64,000 bases of DNA from Eleusine coracana subsp. coracana. Taxonomy: Eukaryota; Streptophyta; Magnoliopsida; Poales; Poaceae. The notes beneath the pieces were generated by a model. The model searched no databases. It had not been told where the DNA came from and saw only the letters and a list, made by a program, of their open reading frames with translations. The DNA lies in contig CM064423.1 in assembly GCA_032690845.1 (NCBI GenBank), positions 32,572,044-32,636,043 of the forward strand. Direction: 5' to 3'. A program made the translations under genes and the position numbers. Of the stretch, positions 46,999-60,160 are shown in pieces (positions within the stretch are counted from its first letter, which is position 1; every line of letters begins with the position of its first letter).

Positions 46999-47930
46999 CT
47001 ATCGGGAGCCTAAAGAATTGGTGTGCCATGACCAATGGCAACAGACATCCGAATGATTTAGGGTTAACTTCGCAGAGCTTAGTACGCTGTACCCATAGGC
47101 TATGGACTCTTTGCAAGTAAGTACATAACGCTCTCACTTAACCCAGGCACGCCCACAAGTCCACCACGGAGCTCAGGGATTCCACCATTATGACGCACAA
47201 TCATATCACCAATGATGAAACACAGTCATATATTCTTGCCAAGTACTGGACATATCACCAATGCACCACATCCAACCCCTGACACTGTTCCTACTTTGCC
47301 GGGTGATACTTCCATGCTCCGTTACACAAGATCCGTATTAGTCCTGCCCATACAGGTTCTGTGGTCATACTGAAAATACCACCAAGTTGAGGTCTTGCTA
47401 ACAGTACATATGCGGCTGGGCAAGCACTCATCCATGACAGGTGGATCTACACCGAAGACACCATCACCAAGTACTCTGCACTAGTACTAAGGAGTCTCGC
47501 CCTCGACCAAGTCTATCCCATCCAACTTCATCTCCACATAGTTGATTTAGCACCCACCAGTTCGCACCCACACCACCAAACACATTTTCACACATTTTAT
47601 AAAACTTGGTAGTGTAAGGGTATGGTGATAATCATCACAAGTACTAAGAGTATACTAGCAAGGATGACATTACCATTAGCATCGCTAATAGTAACTTCCT
47701 AGGTTTATCAAGGCAGTGGGGTACCAATTACGGACAATCAAAGATTTAGCGTTCATATCTTATATAGTGATAAGAACGCTAGTTTTCACACAAGTGAGTT
47801 TCTACTAAGCAATTATAAAGTGACAAGGAATAATGCATATAAGAAGTAGGCTCTAAGTTGGGTGCATTTTCAAAATAATAGGAGCAATCATGATCAAGGA
47901 ATAGGTAGAGGTTGCCTCAAAACGCAATTG
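46999..47930 (-). mobile_element. Family A copy D, right part (truncated)
   Basis: Continues family A after the gypsy target duplication, matching 49617-50530. It stops abruptly near 47930, where the sequence switches to the region upstream of the gag duplicate (compare 38585). That is the recombination junction of the tandem duplication. Confidence 0.8.
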
Positions 47931-47935
47931 TTACT

Positions 47936-48972
47936 TTGCATATTTGTCCAGTGATCATGTCCTTCATTCAGTGCTAGGATTTCTATTGCGCATTCTTTCC
48001 TAGTGGTGTTTTGCTTGTAGATTTACTAGGTTCTATACTTATCCTATCCCTACCTATGTGCACACAGTGACACTTGTTAGCAGCAGAGATGGCAGGAGCA
48101 GGTGATTAGGACAAGGGCAAGGGTAAGATGCCAGTGCAGAGCAAGGGCAAGAAGAGGACGAGGCTGGATGGAGAGTCAGAGAGAGCCAGACGGATAGCTT
48201 AGTACCTGGATGCTATGGAGTAGTCACGCAGGACACCTGAATCACTGTTGATCACGGGTACAGAGACAGATGACCAGGGTCACAGGAGGAGCACCAGGCA
48301 GAGGACAGCAGCCCCAGAGCTGTATACAGGGATTAGGTTGCCACCGTGGTTGTAGGGTACTCTGACTTCTCGTCAGGAGAGGTCATCGAGGACTGCAGAG
48401 CAGGGATCCTCCAGGCAGCAGGAGTAGGAGTCAGAGGAGAGTGAGTCTGAGTCCGAGGAGGAGGAGGAGGAGGAGCTAGAACAGCCAGCACAACCACAAT
48501 GGCAGTCAGCTCACCGGGCAGAAGACCTGCACTGTACGTGTGCTGTGTGCACCAAGAGGCTACAAAGACTTGCAGCTTCAGCTGGAGAGAGGGACATCCT
48601 TAAGGTTCCCGTTAGGGATCTTAAGGTGAATCGCCTTGTCCCATTCGAGCAGTGGGTTCCAGTCCCCGGGGACCCTGGTGGAGGAGAGAGGTACTGGACG
48701 AACCACCAGAGGAGGATTGGTGAGGGTCTATGACGCTACCTTGCCAGGAAGGACAATTCTGGACTATTCATGCCACAACAGTACACTACCTACCAGACTA
48801 TGAGGAGAGCCACAGGCACGGACATGGAGCAGTACTTCGACTTCTAGCCCGGACTACCAGAGTTAGTCACGAGTCCTTACAAGTTCAGAGAGGACATCGT
48901 GATGGAGTTCTACGCTTCACTATGGATGGGCAGAGATCGTTCAGAGATCTAGTTCATGTTAAGAGGAGAGCC
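47936..48972 (+). pseudogene. Athila-like/plant-transposon gag, duplicate copy 2 (5' part)
   Basis: Near-repeat of 38590-39625, with roughly 8% differences in the first 170 bp by hand count. It carries its own in-frame stops and ends at GAGCC (48968-48972), where family A is inserted. The intact reading (L-R-G-E-P) resumes at 53097. Confidence 0.65.
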
Positions 48973-51900
48973 TGTGATACCCTCTTCCGGGGATAACCCG
49001 TGATTACTGTACCAATCCCTGGATCAGTAGTTGGTACACACGTATGAATGATACACAATCGCTATAACGACCTTCATTAAGCCCACGCAAGGATGATACA
49101 TACATACAAGTTCTAAATTACAACAAAAGGGATTGATCAAGCCAATCTAGACTAAAGAAAACATGAACAAAGCTTTGATAACTCCACAGGCAAACTTGAG
49201 CATAGGACGTGATCTACTCATCAGCTTCAACGGATTCTCCATCTTCTCGCTGATGAAAATAAAATGAGGCAAGGGTGTGTATATAAGGTACTCTACAAGC
49301 ACTACCTCTAACAAGGGGTATATTCATGCATTTGGGAGAGTGGTCAAGGAATAGGGTAAGGTTCAGAGTTTTACAGAAAAGCGTGGATGCAGTGGCTTAC
49401 TATAGGAGCAAAGAGGGTTTTCGAGTGAGGAAAATAATTTCATAGCTTTTGGTTGGTTGGACCGGAGGAAGATTACAATCGATCCCAACAGTTCCCATAT
49501 TTTAGTTGAGCCTTCTGACACACAGTCATAACGACTCTGGCACACGTTGCCAACACCTTTCACAAAAACACCGGTATCTACTATACCCACTCACACATCA
49601 AGGATTTGCTACTATCGAGAGCCCAAAGAATTGGTGTGCCATGACCGGTGACAATGGACATTCGAATGATTTAGGGTTAACTCTGCAGAGCTTAGTACGT
49701 TGTGCCCATAGGCTATGCACTCTTTGAAAGTAAGTACATAACGCTCTCACTTCACCCAGGCACGCCCACAAGTCCACCACAGAGCTCAGGGATTCCACCA
49801 TTATGACACACAGTCATATCACCAATGATGAAATAGAGTCATATATTCTTGCCAAGTACTGGACTTATGACCACTGCACCACATCATACCCCTGAGTCTG
49901 TTCCTACTTTGCCGGATGATACTCCCTTGCTCCGTTACCCAGGATCCACATTAGTCCTACCCATACAGGTTATATGGTCGTACTGAACATACCACCAAGT
50001 TGAGGTGTCGCTATCGGTACGTATGCAGCCGGGCAAGCACTCATCCACGACAGGTGGATCTACACTGAAGACACCATCACCGAGTACTCTGCACTAGTAC
50101 TAAGGAGTCTCGCCCTCGACCGAGTCTATCCCATCCAACTTCATCTCCACATAGTTGATTTAGCACCCACCAGTTCACACCCACACCACCAAACACATTT
50201 TCACACAATTTATAAAACTTGGTAGTGTAAGGGTATGTTGATAATCATCACAAGTCCTAAGAGTATACTAGCAAGGATCACATTAACATTAGCAACACTA
50301 ATAGTAACTTCCTAGGTTTATCAAGGCAGTGGGGTATCAATTGCGGACAATCATAGATTTAGCGTTCATATCTTATATAGGCGATAAGAACACTAGTTTT
50401 CACACAAGTGGATTTCAACAAAGCAATTATAAAGTGACAAGGAATAATGCATATAAGAAGTAGGCTCTATGTTGTGTGCGTTTTTGAAATAATAGGAGCA
50501 ATCATGATCAAGCAATAGGTAGAGGTTGCCTCAAAACACTATCCATCTTTACTAGTCTTCGCGTTTCTGGTCCTAATGCTTTGTTGGCGGAGTCCAGGTC
50601 TTTAGGTCCTTCCGTGCAACTTGTGCTTCGGTCTTGCACGTAGATACCGCGTCTCCTAGGGCTTCCTTGGACTTCACGTAGTCTAGTGCACATAGCTACG
50701 CCTTATAAGCAAACTATCATGAAAGAAAATAAAAATAGCAAGTACAAACACGATTCGAATAAACTTCAAATAAATCAAGGAAAAGAAAAGTTACTACAAA
50801 AATAGCATAGGTTTAGGCTAGAAATGGCTTATGAGGTTTTCGCCAGAGGTTAGGGGCAGTACCACTGAGTACTACTAACTGAGACGAACCCGTGAGCGAA
50901 AGATTCGCTCAAAACGGATCTATGGTTTGAAAGTTACGGCCTTTTAAAGGTTCTACGAGCTTTTCTACAATTTCATAAAGTCATAGGGACCCTTTTGTAA
51001 TTACTAAAAAGTTCTGGGGCTTTGTTGCAAGATGTTAGGGGCTGAAATGTAATTACAAAAAAGTCATGGGTCTTTTCTGTAAAATTTCTAGGCTAAAACA
51101 TAAAGAGGTAGATGGTCAGGGGGCTATGTGTAAAATGGCAAGGATCTATGATTTCCTTGGATTTTTTGGAATTATTTTGGTACTGGAAAGGTTCACTACA
51201 TCATGCTGATGCGATAAAGGGGTTGCTGGATTTATTTTCACACTAGAAAAGGAGGTGGACCGGGTCCATGGAATGGTGGGCCGAGGTTGTGGGCTCGGTC
51301 CACGAGTCCACCGTTGACCGATTACATAGGGTGGAGTGTGGGCCGTAGATCGCGAGTTGGACGGCTGGGCTGCAATCGATCGAAGGGGTACATGGGCTTC
51401 TATTCTCGAGCGTCGATCGCCTAATGGACGACCAGGAGGGATTGGGAGCAGCGCGCGGCGGCCAGAGAGGGAGCAAGCGGCGGTGCCATGGGTGGTTACT
51501 CCGGCGAGCCCGAAGCGAGGCTACGGGTGGCCAGAGCTTGGCGGGGAGAAGGCCAGGGAAATGCGCGAGGGCTGCCACGATCGGTGGGGGCGGTCTCAAG
51601 GGGAGAGAAGGGTTGGAGCGAGCTCGCGGTGATGGGGGCAAGAGCGAGTTCGGTGATGGACTTGGCATGGTTCGCAAAGACGTGCGTGACTCTTATAGGC
51701 GCGGGAGGAAGGAGTGGCTCGGTGGACATGGCAGGTCAGTGAGGCATTTATGCGGGTGGCATCACAGCGGCAGCGACCTTGCCACAGTGCGGCGTGGCGA
51801 AGGGTCATGTCGTTGGTGCTGCGTTCGGTGTCGCGGTGTGGCTCAGGGAGGGTTAACATCTAGGCGCGGTTGTGCTCATTGGGTGCGCATGAATGCGATG

Positions 51901-53096
51901 AGGTAGGCGGGGTTGCCCGACAGAGTGAGGCAACAACTCGAGGAGTGGCGCAGGCGGACAGAGCAAGATGACCGGTCTCTGGGTTGGTTTTGAAGGGAGT
52001 CATGACGGCGTGCAGGGTGCGGTCACTATCGTGGTCTGAGCGGCGGCGTCGTGGCGCGTGTTGAGGCGACGGGATTGGACTCTGCATTGGTGCTGCTCGT
52101 CGGTTAAGAGTGAAAGTGGAGGAGGTGACGGCTCGGGCAGCGCTCTGGATTTAAGGGCTAGTCGAAGCGGCGTGAGGTGGGCGGCATAGGGCTGGCTGGG
52201 GTGGGCCGACCTTGGTGAGTAGACGGCTGGGGCATGGGCGCAGGCAACAGGCGATGGGACCGGCCACTGCCCCGGTGTTAAGGGCGCTACAACGGCGATC
52301 AGGGGCGGGTCACCTCCGTCTGAGCCAACACTATGCTTAGCGGTGAGAGGTGCTGTGCGCAGGGCAGTGCGGCGTCAGGGTGCTCTTTTGGCCGGGCGCG
52401 TGCGACGCGATGAGCGGCACTGCTGTTGATCAAACGATGCTTCAAGCAGGGAAGAAGGGGAAGTAATGGTGGTGGCAAAAGTAATGGCAGTGGGGCACAG
52501 CTTTGTGGCGGCTTTACTTACTAGATGACGAGGGCGAAGGAAGGCGCGGTGTCGCCGGGTTGGTGGCAGGCAAGGCGGCGGGGTCTAGTCGGGGGAGGCG
52601 ACATGCGGGATGGAGTTGGAGGAGCAAGAAGAAAGAGGCGCCGTGGGCCGGTCGAATCACGAGGTGGAAAAAATGGGCCGTGGGAGGGAGGAGAGTGGGC
52701 ACGGCCCAGGTGGGAGAGAAGGAGGAAAAGGAGGGAGAGGAGGTGGGTTGGGCCGCGAGAGGGAGGGAAGGCGGGTTTCGGCCTAGGAAGGGAGGAGGGA
52801 GAGTAAACGGGTTTAAACATTTTCTTGGATTTTCCTCTTTGGCTTTTGGGTTTAAAATTCGAATGTGAATTCAAATGTAATTTTTTTGAAATGGCAAAAA
52901 CAATCTCTAGACAAAAGAGAAGCACACAAAGAAACAAACATTTGAGCAGGTATTTTATTTTGGAAAAGTTTCCTTGTTAGTTCTATTTTTAATTTAGTGG
53001 CTTTTTATTTTAAAAAGAAATTTTGTTAGGAGATAAGATTGGAGGAGAAATTTAACTAACCCTGATTTTTATCTTATTAAATTTTAGGATGTCACA
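48973..53096 (-). mobile_element. Family A copy E, complete 4.1-kb insertion (solo LTR or short element)
   Basis: 4124 bp from TGTGATACCC to GGATGTCACA (inverted TGTGA/TCACA ends), flanked by the 5-bp target duplication GAGCC (48968-48972 and 53097-53101). The insertion splits the gag frame, which resumes in the same codon context. It contains no recognisable polyprotein, so it is best read as a solo LTR. The right ~1.9 kb (51200-53096) is GC-rich with many chance frames on both strands (51243-52937), none with a known domain. This is the only family A copy with both ends. Confidence 0.85.
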
Positions 53097-53985
53097 GAGC
53101 CCTACCGCCTGAGCAGAGAGGATTTGATGGCTGTACTGGGATTGATAGCTTCGGATCTACAGTTGTACAGGAGTGCCTACGGGACTTTTGCTCCACCCCG
53201 TAGACCACAGGGAGGGATGCTACCTCCGGACGATATGGTGTCAGTTGCCTTTCCACCACCACACACTCCAGGTTTCGACAGACACCCTGCTAGGCTCACT
53301 GCAGAGGTGAAGGTGGTTAGGGCAATAGTCACCAGGACTATCATTCCGAGGTCAGGGTACAGAGAAGAGTTCATACTACTACACCAGTGGGCAGTGGCAG
53401 CTATGTTGAGGAGATAGCAGTTTAACTTGATAGACCTATGCATAGCAGAGGTGGAGGAGGTTATTTCTGAGAAGGTTGGAGGATGTCACTTAGTCTTTGT
53501 TCCTTATATTTGCTATATTTTGAGGAGACTAGGGTTAGTGACAGAGGAGCAGTATGAATCATTCCCTGAGGTGACCACCAGCTATGCACCTCAAGTCCCT
53601 AGAGGATCATCGTCAGGCTCCAGCTAGCAGACGGATGAGCAGGAGTTGCTGCCAGTCACTCACGAGCAGGAGGCTCATCCAGAGACCATGGTTCCTGAGT
53701 CAGCCACTACAGAAACACCACCTCAGCCAGCAGCTACAAAGACTGATCTCGCCACCACCATTGCAGCTCTTACAGGACGTCTGGGTGACTTCATCCAGAA
53801 CACCACTGAGGACAGGCGTCAGATCATGGATGTGTTGGGGGTGCAGGGAGAGTTACGGCAGCAGCAGATGAGACTAATGACACATCTGATGAGTCAGTTG
53901 ATAGAGCTTACTAGAGGACAGTCCAGTCAGTCGACAGGAGTTCCTATCCTTTCACAGACTCATTAGTTTCTGACACAAATAGGCC
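53097..53985 (+). pseudogene. Athila-like/plant-transposon gag, 3' part
   Basis: Resumes after the family A target duplication: P-Y-R-L-S-R-E-D-L-M-A-V-L-G-L-I-A-S, then Pro-rich, then a helical region, in the order expected from 48972. In-frame stops (for example near 53416) and frame changes break it (ends ~53985 near the LTR at 54012). A Gln/Glu-rich tail suggests a coiled coil. Confidence 0.6.
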
Positions 53986-54011
53986 CTTTCACAGCGATGA
54001 TGATGGCACAG

Positions 54012-55855
54012 TGAAAGGATCGAGTGACCGAGAGGCAGGGGGTGAATTGGGAACTCAAACTATGTACCTAATTTGCCAATTACTAAAACCGACCACTCAA
54101 ACAACTCCTACACAAGTATAGTGGTAATCACACTAACAGGATAATCCTATGAAAGGAAAGACAACCTAAGCATACTAGTGGATCACACACAAGGTCAAGC
54201 AACTCCTATACAAGCTACTAAACAAAGACAAGCGAAAGCACACAACAAGTTAGCAAAGGAGCCTACTCATGCAAAGCTACTAGATCATTAAGTACAAGAT
54301 AAGCACACAAGCATGAGTAGCACAATACATACTCGGGTGATCAATCAAGCCAAAGCAACTCCTATACATGCTAATGATCATGTGAAAGCTTAGCACAACT
54401 AGCAAGTAAAGAAGCCTATTCATGCAAGTCTATAAGGTAATCAACTAGAGCAAGATAAGCATACAAGCATGAATAACACGGTATGTAAATGCGAAAGGTA
54501 AAGGCATCAAAGGAAGGAATAGAGTAAGAGATGGCTCATGATATTTTTTCTTGAGGTCTTGGAAGGATGGCGCCTTCCCCTACTCCTCGTTGGACCACTC
54601 CCGCCGGAGTACCGGTCCCTTGCACCACCAAGTGGAGTTCTCACACACGAGCCCGCAATCACTCTCGGAGTGAAGACACGGTTGTGTCACCACTGCCACC
54701 AAGGCACAACCTCGCCTCCCTCGAGAACTTGTCGGACTTAAACTGACATGGGCGCTCACTAGTGATGCCCCTTTCACCATCGGACTCAAACTGGGTACAA
54801 ACGTGTGATATCCTTCACAACCAATCACGATAGGCTCGATCATGGACAACTAATCGGTCTAGGTCTCACCATAGATATTCAAGTTACTCTCACTAGCACT
54901 CTCTAGATATCCAATATCCTCTCCTAGTGCTCCTCTCTTTTCCTCTTGGCTCTTACCAAATGCTCCAAGGTATTCCACTGGCCAAGAGAGGTCTCCAAAA
55001 CCCCAGCAACGATGTTATATAGGCTTCAACCCTCCAACTAGCCGTTGCTCCACAAAATCACCTTTCTGGACCAATGACCGGACTGTCTGGTCACTGCCAG
55101 ACCGGAATGTCCGGTCTCTTCTAAGACAGCTTCTAGAGTCGTTGGCTTCTCTGTCCCAGGTGATTTCCTGTATGGACCAGACTGTTTGGTCAGTAGACCG
55201 GATTGTCCAGTCTCTTCTTGTTTGTCGATTCCAGAGAGCACCATTTCTACGTCCTGTCTGTCCTGCGTGTTCTTCATACAGACCGGACCATCCAGTCTCT
55301 GTTGATCTTCATGTAGACAGATTTCTTGTAGACTCCTCTGTGATCTCCAACTAACCATACAGTCCGGTCATCACTAATCCCTCTGTCCGGTCACTCTGCT
55401 CAGAAGCTGAAACTTCTCGTCCTCGCTTGACTTTGTTTCCTGGCTTCTTCCGACGGCTCCTTAGCTTCTCCACTGTTATTAGTGCCTATGATTTCACTGA
55501 GCATCCATGCACATCATCGACTAGCATGACCTAAAGAGACATGACCTAGACCCCCTTGATAGTCTGGTTTTTCCTATGGACTCAAAGCCCTAACAACTAA
55601 ACAAGTGTTCCAAACACTTGCTCCATAGCTTGTCCTTAGCCTTGATCCATCTCCATCAACCCTTGGACTCCATCAAGCCTCCATGCTTGTGGTCATTATC
55701 ATCCATCGCCAAGGCAACTATCTACAATGATCATAGAGTAGAAAAGGTCTCCTATACGCACAACACTCGTGTAAGCATTAGTCATATTTCATGTTTGTCA
55801 TTTATCACCAAAACATTCATACCATGGGGTGACCTCAATGGTCATGAACCTTACA
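54012..55855 (-). mobile_element. Copia 3' LTR (L3), minus strand
   Basis: On the minus strand begins TGTAAGGTTCATGACC (55855) and ends CGATCCTTTCA (54012). It matches L1 and L2 and contains degenerate GACCGGACGGTCCGGTC words (55080-55400). It is preceded by a polypurine tract at 55856-55870. CACAG (54007-54011) is the left target-site candidate. A full 5' LTR partner is not seen. Confidence 0.85.
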
Positions 55856-55870
55856 ATCTCCCCCTTTTTG
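55856..55870 (-). other. Copia polypurine tract
   Basis: The minus strand reads CCAAAAAGGGGGAGAT directly before the LTR start TGTAAGG, the expected second-strand priming site. Similar CTCCCCC words recur at 56020-56790, a known feature of SIRE-type copia 3' regions. Confidence 0.75.
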
Positions 55871-57088
55871 GTGATGGATGACAACCAATATTTATGATGA
55901 TCCAAAACAAACGAGTCCCAAAACAATAAGAAGGAAGAGACAAAAGACTCGAATGAAAACGAGGAACCAAGAGAAAAAAAAAGGTTTGAAAATTACCTAG
56001 GTCTTTACCTTGAAAGTAGTCTCCCCCTTGGAATGTGCTAGGTGTGGAGGGAGAGCTACCTAATCATGTAGCGCACTAGAAGTTTTGCTTAAGTTGAATT
56101 TTGCGCCCGTTATGGTGTCGTGGTAGGTGATCTTATTGATGTAGACACACACCAAAGATGTAGATGTTCATTGTTGTTTTTCTCCATGTTGGTGTAGATG
56201 TCCATCTTGTCATGATCTTCATATGTACCCCAAGTGAATATGCACCATTGTCTTCATGTTTTGTTATGCATCTTCTTTTGGTCTTCATGACTTCTCTTGT
56301 TCTTCTCCCCTTTCTATGTTATCACCCATTTCTTGGCTTTTGGATCTTCATGTCCTTCTCCCCTTTGTACTTTTCTCAATCTTGCCTTGGCTTTTGGATC
56401 TTCATGTCATCTCCCCCTTTGTCACCTATCACCAAAAATCAAAGACAAAATACAAGAGAACCAATGAGCAAATAACAGGAGCAATAAAAATTGACAAGAG
56501 TTAGAAATAACTCCCCCTTTCGGGGTGCTCCTCCTTGGTCACGATGGTGTTCCACCATAGCTCCCCCTACACACATGGCTCAACAAAATATTTCCTCAAG
56601 AGTGCAATGGTTAGTCATTAGTGTGTTGGAAATGTATGAGTCACTTGTCTTTGAGCCGCGCAAGTAGATTTAACCTCAAAGCTCGTTTGAACATGACTTA
56701 ATGGGCATGAAGCTCAAAGATCACTATGTGATCATCTAAAGGGTCATATACTTACATTGTAAATAAGCAACTCCCCCTAAAAACATGCTTGGAAGCATGT
56801 AAGGTATCATAGTGCAAGAATGCATGAATGCAAGGTATACAAATGCATGACACGAAGCTAAAAGAAAGAAAGAAAGAGAAAGGCTACAAACCAAAGTACC
56901 AATGACGAGTTGTTCCCTTCTTGAGCTTACTCACAATGGACCAGTCTTCAAAGCTGTGGGCACACCATGAACCACCTTCCCAAGCTTAACCCATATCCAT
57001 AGCTATCTCAAGGAGGTACAAAGTTGACCTACAAGAAGAAGAGAAACAAGCATAAAACAAAGGCATAAACAAACAAAAGCTATACAAA
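55871..57088 (-). other. Copia 3' non-coding region
   Basis: Non-coding interval between RNase H and the 3' LTR, with several CTCCCCC words. Frames at 56164-56504 are overlapping and without domain. The usual SIRE env-like gene is not recognised. Confidence 0.5.
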
Positions 57089-57921
57089 TAGAAATGGCAA
57101 TGGGGCCCCGAAACCCGTTACCCGGTGGGTAATTACCCCATTAGGGGCCAGATCTGGGTAATGTTTTCTACCCATGGTCTGTTAACAACGAGGGAAAACA
57201 CTACCCACTGGGTGGAGCGGGTGCGGGTATGTTCTTATTGAACCCGTCCCCGTTAACCCATGGGTATTAAATACCCGATGTGTTGGGCTCAATGTACTCA
57301 TTCGATTTGGCCCAATATCTTCAGCATAGTCCAATACTTATTTTCAGACCAGCCCAACATAAAAACCTAATCCATCTTGGCTCATTTGCTACTGCGTACT
57401 ACAGTGTGCTGCTAGCAGCCACCACACACACAACTGCACACATGCACATCCGGCTCTCCTGCACATCGCGGGGCTCCATCAACATTCAGCGCGAACTATG
57501 ATGCGGAGAATCGAACCAAGGCGGCAACAAGTCCTTCGACGGTGATAACCTGAAGCACAGTGGTGGTGACTCCTTGGATGGCAAAGGGCGAATCGAAATC
57601 TGTTGATGACGGCTTCCTCGGTGGTGAATCGATGCGCGGTGTTGGCCCCATCAACTACGTGAGCGGTAGGCGAGTCCTAGAGTCCTCAACAACTCGAGGA
57701 CTGCTCCGTGGCGGCGCACAACATCTCTGTCGGCTAGCACACGACTGGGCAGGTTGTCGGGTATGGGTACCCATTGGGTACGTATTACCCACGCGGGTTC
57801 GGGTGTGGGAGAAAAATTGTACCCACAGCCGGGTGTGGGTTTTGTGACAGGAAAACTTTCTACTCACAGGGCCAGGTCTGAGCAAGCAAAACCTGATGGA
57901 TTTTCACCCGTTGCCATTTTA
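57089..57921. mobile_element. Non-autonomous hAT-like element inside copia
   Basis: Inverted ends TAGAAATGGCAATGGG (57089) and CCCGTTGCCATTTTA (to 57921), one or two mismatches. The interior is rich in 'TACCCAT/ATGGGTA' words, some palindromic. The TAG...A(T) termini suggest hAT, but no convincing 8-bp target duplication is seen (TATACAAA versus TAAGAGAC). No transposase. Confidence 0.5.
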
Positions 57922-57944
57922 TAAGAGACAAGCTTTAGGGTTAG

Positions 57945-58355
57945 TCATGTGAAGTTTGAAAGATCGAGAACGTTGAGTTCTCCCCTTAGCTTGTTGAAGG
58001 TCTTCTCGTCGAGTGGCTTGGTGAAGATATCCGTCAATTGTTCATGAGTCTGCACACTCACCAACTCAATGTCCTTCTTCTCAACATGGTCTCTTATGAA
58101 ATGATGCCTGACTTGAATATGCTTTCCATGACCATGATCTCCAGTTTTGAGAGCCATTTTGATTGCCACCTCACTATCACAATATAATGGCATTTGACTG
58201 AAGTTGAGGCCATAATTTGAGAGTTTTTTCCTCATGTAGAGAAGTTGGGCACAACATGCTCCTGCTGCCATATACTCTGCTTCGGCTATAGATAGAGCCA
58301 CCAAGTTTGGTTTTTTGAGCTCCAAGATACAAGAGATCTTCCAAGAAATTGGCAA
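57945..58355 (-). pseudogene. Copia RNase H domain
   Basis: Residues include L-S-I-A-E-A-E-Y-M-A-A, then L-Y-C-D-S-E-V-A-I and V-R-H-H-F-I-R-D, ending D-I-F-T-K-P-L-D. These are the copia RNase H hallmarks. Minus orientation, downstream of the RT pieces, in correct order. Confidence 0.85.
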
Positions 58356-59140
58356 CCTCCCAATGTGCTCTTTCTATTCACTTTTCATCCCGCAAAGTTC
58401 GAATTTGAATACCCAAGTAACTCAAAGCTTGTTCCTCTAGGATACCATAATCCCATGGTAGGCGTGTACTTGAGGTATCACTGCCTTCAAGTGTGACTCC
58501 TTTGGATTTGCTTGATAGCGTGCACACAAGCATACACTAAAGATGATGTTCGGTCTTGAGGCGGTGAGATAGAGCAACGACCAAATCATTCATCTATAGA
58601 GCTTGGGGTTCACAGGTTTTCCATTTGTATCATCATCCAAGGGTTTGCTTGTTGCCATAGGTGTGTGCAAAGGCTTGCAATTCTCCATGTTGAATCTCTT
58701 GAGTAGGTCCTTGGTATAATTCTCTTGATAGATGAAGTTCCCGTCTCTCAATTGTTTGACTTAAAAACTAAGGAACACATGCATCTCTCCAATCATTGAC
58801 ATTTGGAATTCCCTACCCATCATCTCCTGGAAGTCCTCAATGAACTTCTCATTTGTTGACCCATAGATGATATCATCCACATATATTTGACACACAAAGA
58901 GTTCCTTTCCAACATGTCTGGTGAACAAGGTGTTGTCAATGCTTCCAATTCTAAAGCCATTCTTGAGGAGGAAGTTCCTCAAATGTTCATACCATGTCCT
59001 TAGTGCTTGCTTGAGGCCATGGAGAGCTTCTTCAATTTGTACACATATCTTGGATGTTTAGGGTCCTCAAACTTCGGAGGTTGTTCCACATAGACTTTCT
59101 CATTGATCTCTCCATTCAAGAAAGCACTTTTGACATCCAT
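58356..59140 (-). pseudogene. Copia RT, second half (frame-broken)
   Basis: The Y-V-D-D catalytic motif is read at 58872-58883 within a short open piece (58761-58982) that starts L-L-K-N-G-F. Frame breaks on both sides show decay. The sequence joins the RT first half at 59141. Confidence 0.75.
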
Positions 59141-60160
59141 TTAATAGAGCTTGAAGCCATTGTGTGATGCATGGGCAAGTAAGATCCGAATAGCTTCAAG
59201 ACGGGCCACGGGAGCAAATATTTCTTCAGAGTCAATACCCGCCACTTGAGAATAACCTTTAGCCACTAGGCGAGCCTTGTTTTTGACAATGGCCCCTTTT
59301 TCATCTTGTTTGTTCTTGAAGACCCACTTGGTGCCAACAACATTATGATTTTTGGGTTTCTCAACAAGTTTCCACACTTTGCACCTCTTGAAGTTATTTA
59401 ATTCTTCTTGCATAGTAATTACCCACTTATGATCATCCATAGCTTCATCAATGGTAGTGGGCTCAATCATAGAAACAAAGGAGAAATCCTCAATTGCAAC
59501 ATTTACCTCATCAAGATTTTCTTCATTCACATAGTTGGGCTTGTATTGATTCCTCCTTATCCTAACTCCTTGAGATGGACTCCCAATGATCAAGTCACGT
59601 GAATGATCCTTGTTGATAGCTTTGGGTCTAGGAAGAGGTTTTTCATGAGTGGGAGGAGGTCTAGATGAAATATCTTGTGCATCATGGATTGCTTGCTCTC
59701 TTGTGATATGAGTGTCTTGGATTCTTAGAGAGGTGGGGGAATCACTTATATGCTTTCTTCTCTTGGAACTAGAGTTTGGAGTGGATGAGGAAGTGTCATG
59801 TGAAGAGCTTGGAGAGGTGGCTTGAGGTGAAGTATGTGGGGAGGCTTGTGGCTCACTTCTCACTTGGGTTTCCTTATGGGTAGGTGGGTCCACTCACAAT
59901 AAATCTTGGGAGGAGCTAGTGGGTGTGTCAATGGCATCTTGGGTTGGTTCTTGCACCTCGAAGAATAAGGTAGGTTGAGGCGGTGGAGTAGAGGGCTCAC
60001 CAATATCATCATCAATGGCCTCGTGGGGTAAGACCTCGCCCACGAGCATGTTCCTCAAAGCTTCCCTCATGGGTTCATCTCCAATGTTCACTTTATGAAA
60101 TTCATCTCCCTTTTGTGAACCATTTGACTCATCAAATTGCACATCATAGGATTCCTCCAC
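59141..60160 (-). pseudogene. Copia RT first half and integrase-RT linker
   Basis: 59894-60160 is an acidic linker. 59141-59893 carries a Ser/Thr/Pro-rich stretch, then A-I-E-D-F-S-F and the RT start: W-V-I-T-M-Q-E-E-L-N-N-F, V-G-T-K-W-V-F, A-R-L-V-A-K-G-Y-S-Q, F-A-P-V-A-R-L. A TGA/TAG near 59893 separates the two. RT order is correct for copia. Confidence 0.82.

Noticed and set aside
51243..52937. Several 60-160-codon frames on both strands in GC-rich family A DNA
   Set aside because: Overlapping in opposite strands, Pro/Arg-rich, no domain, and inside the LTR of an inserted element.
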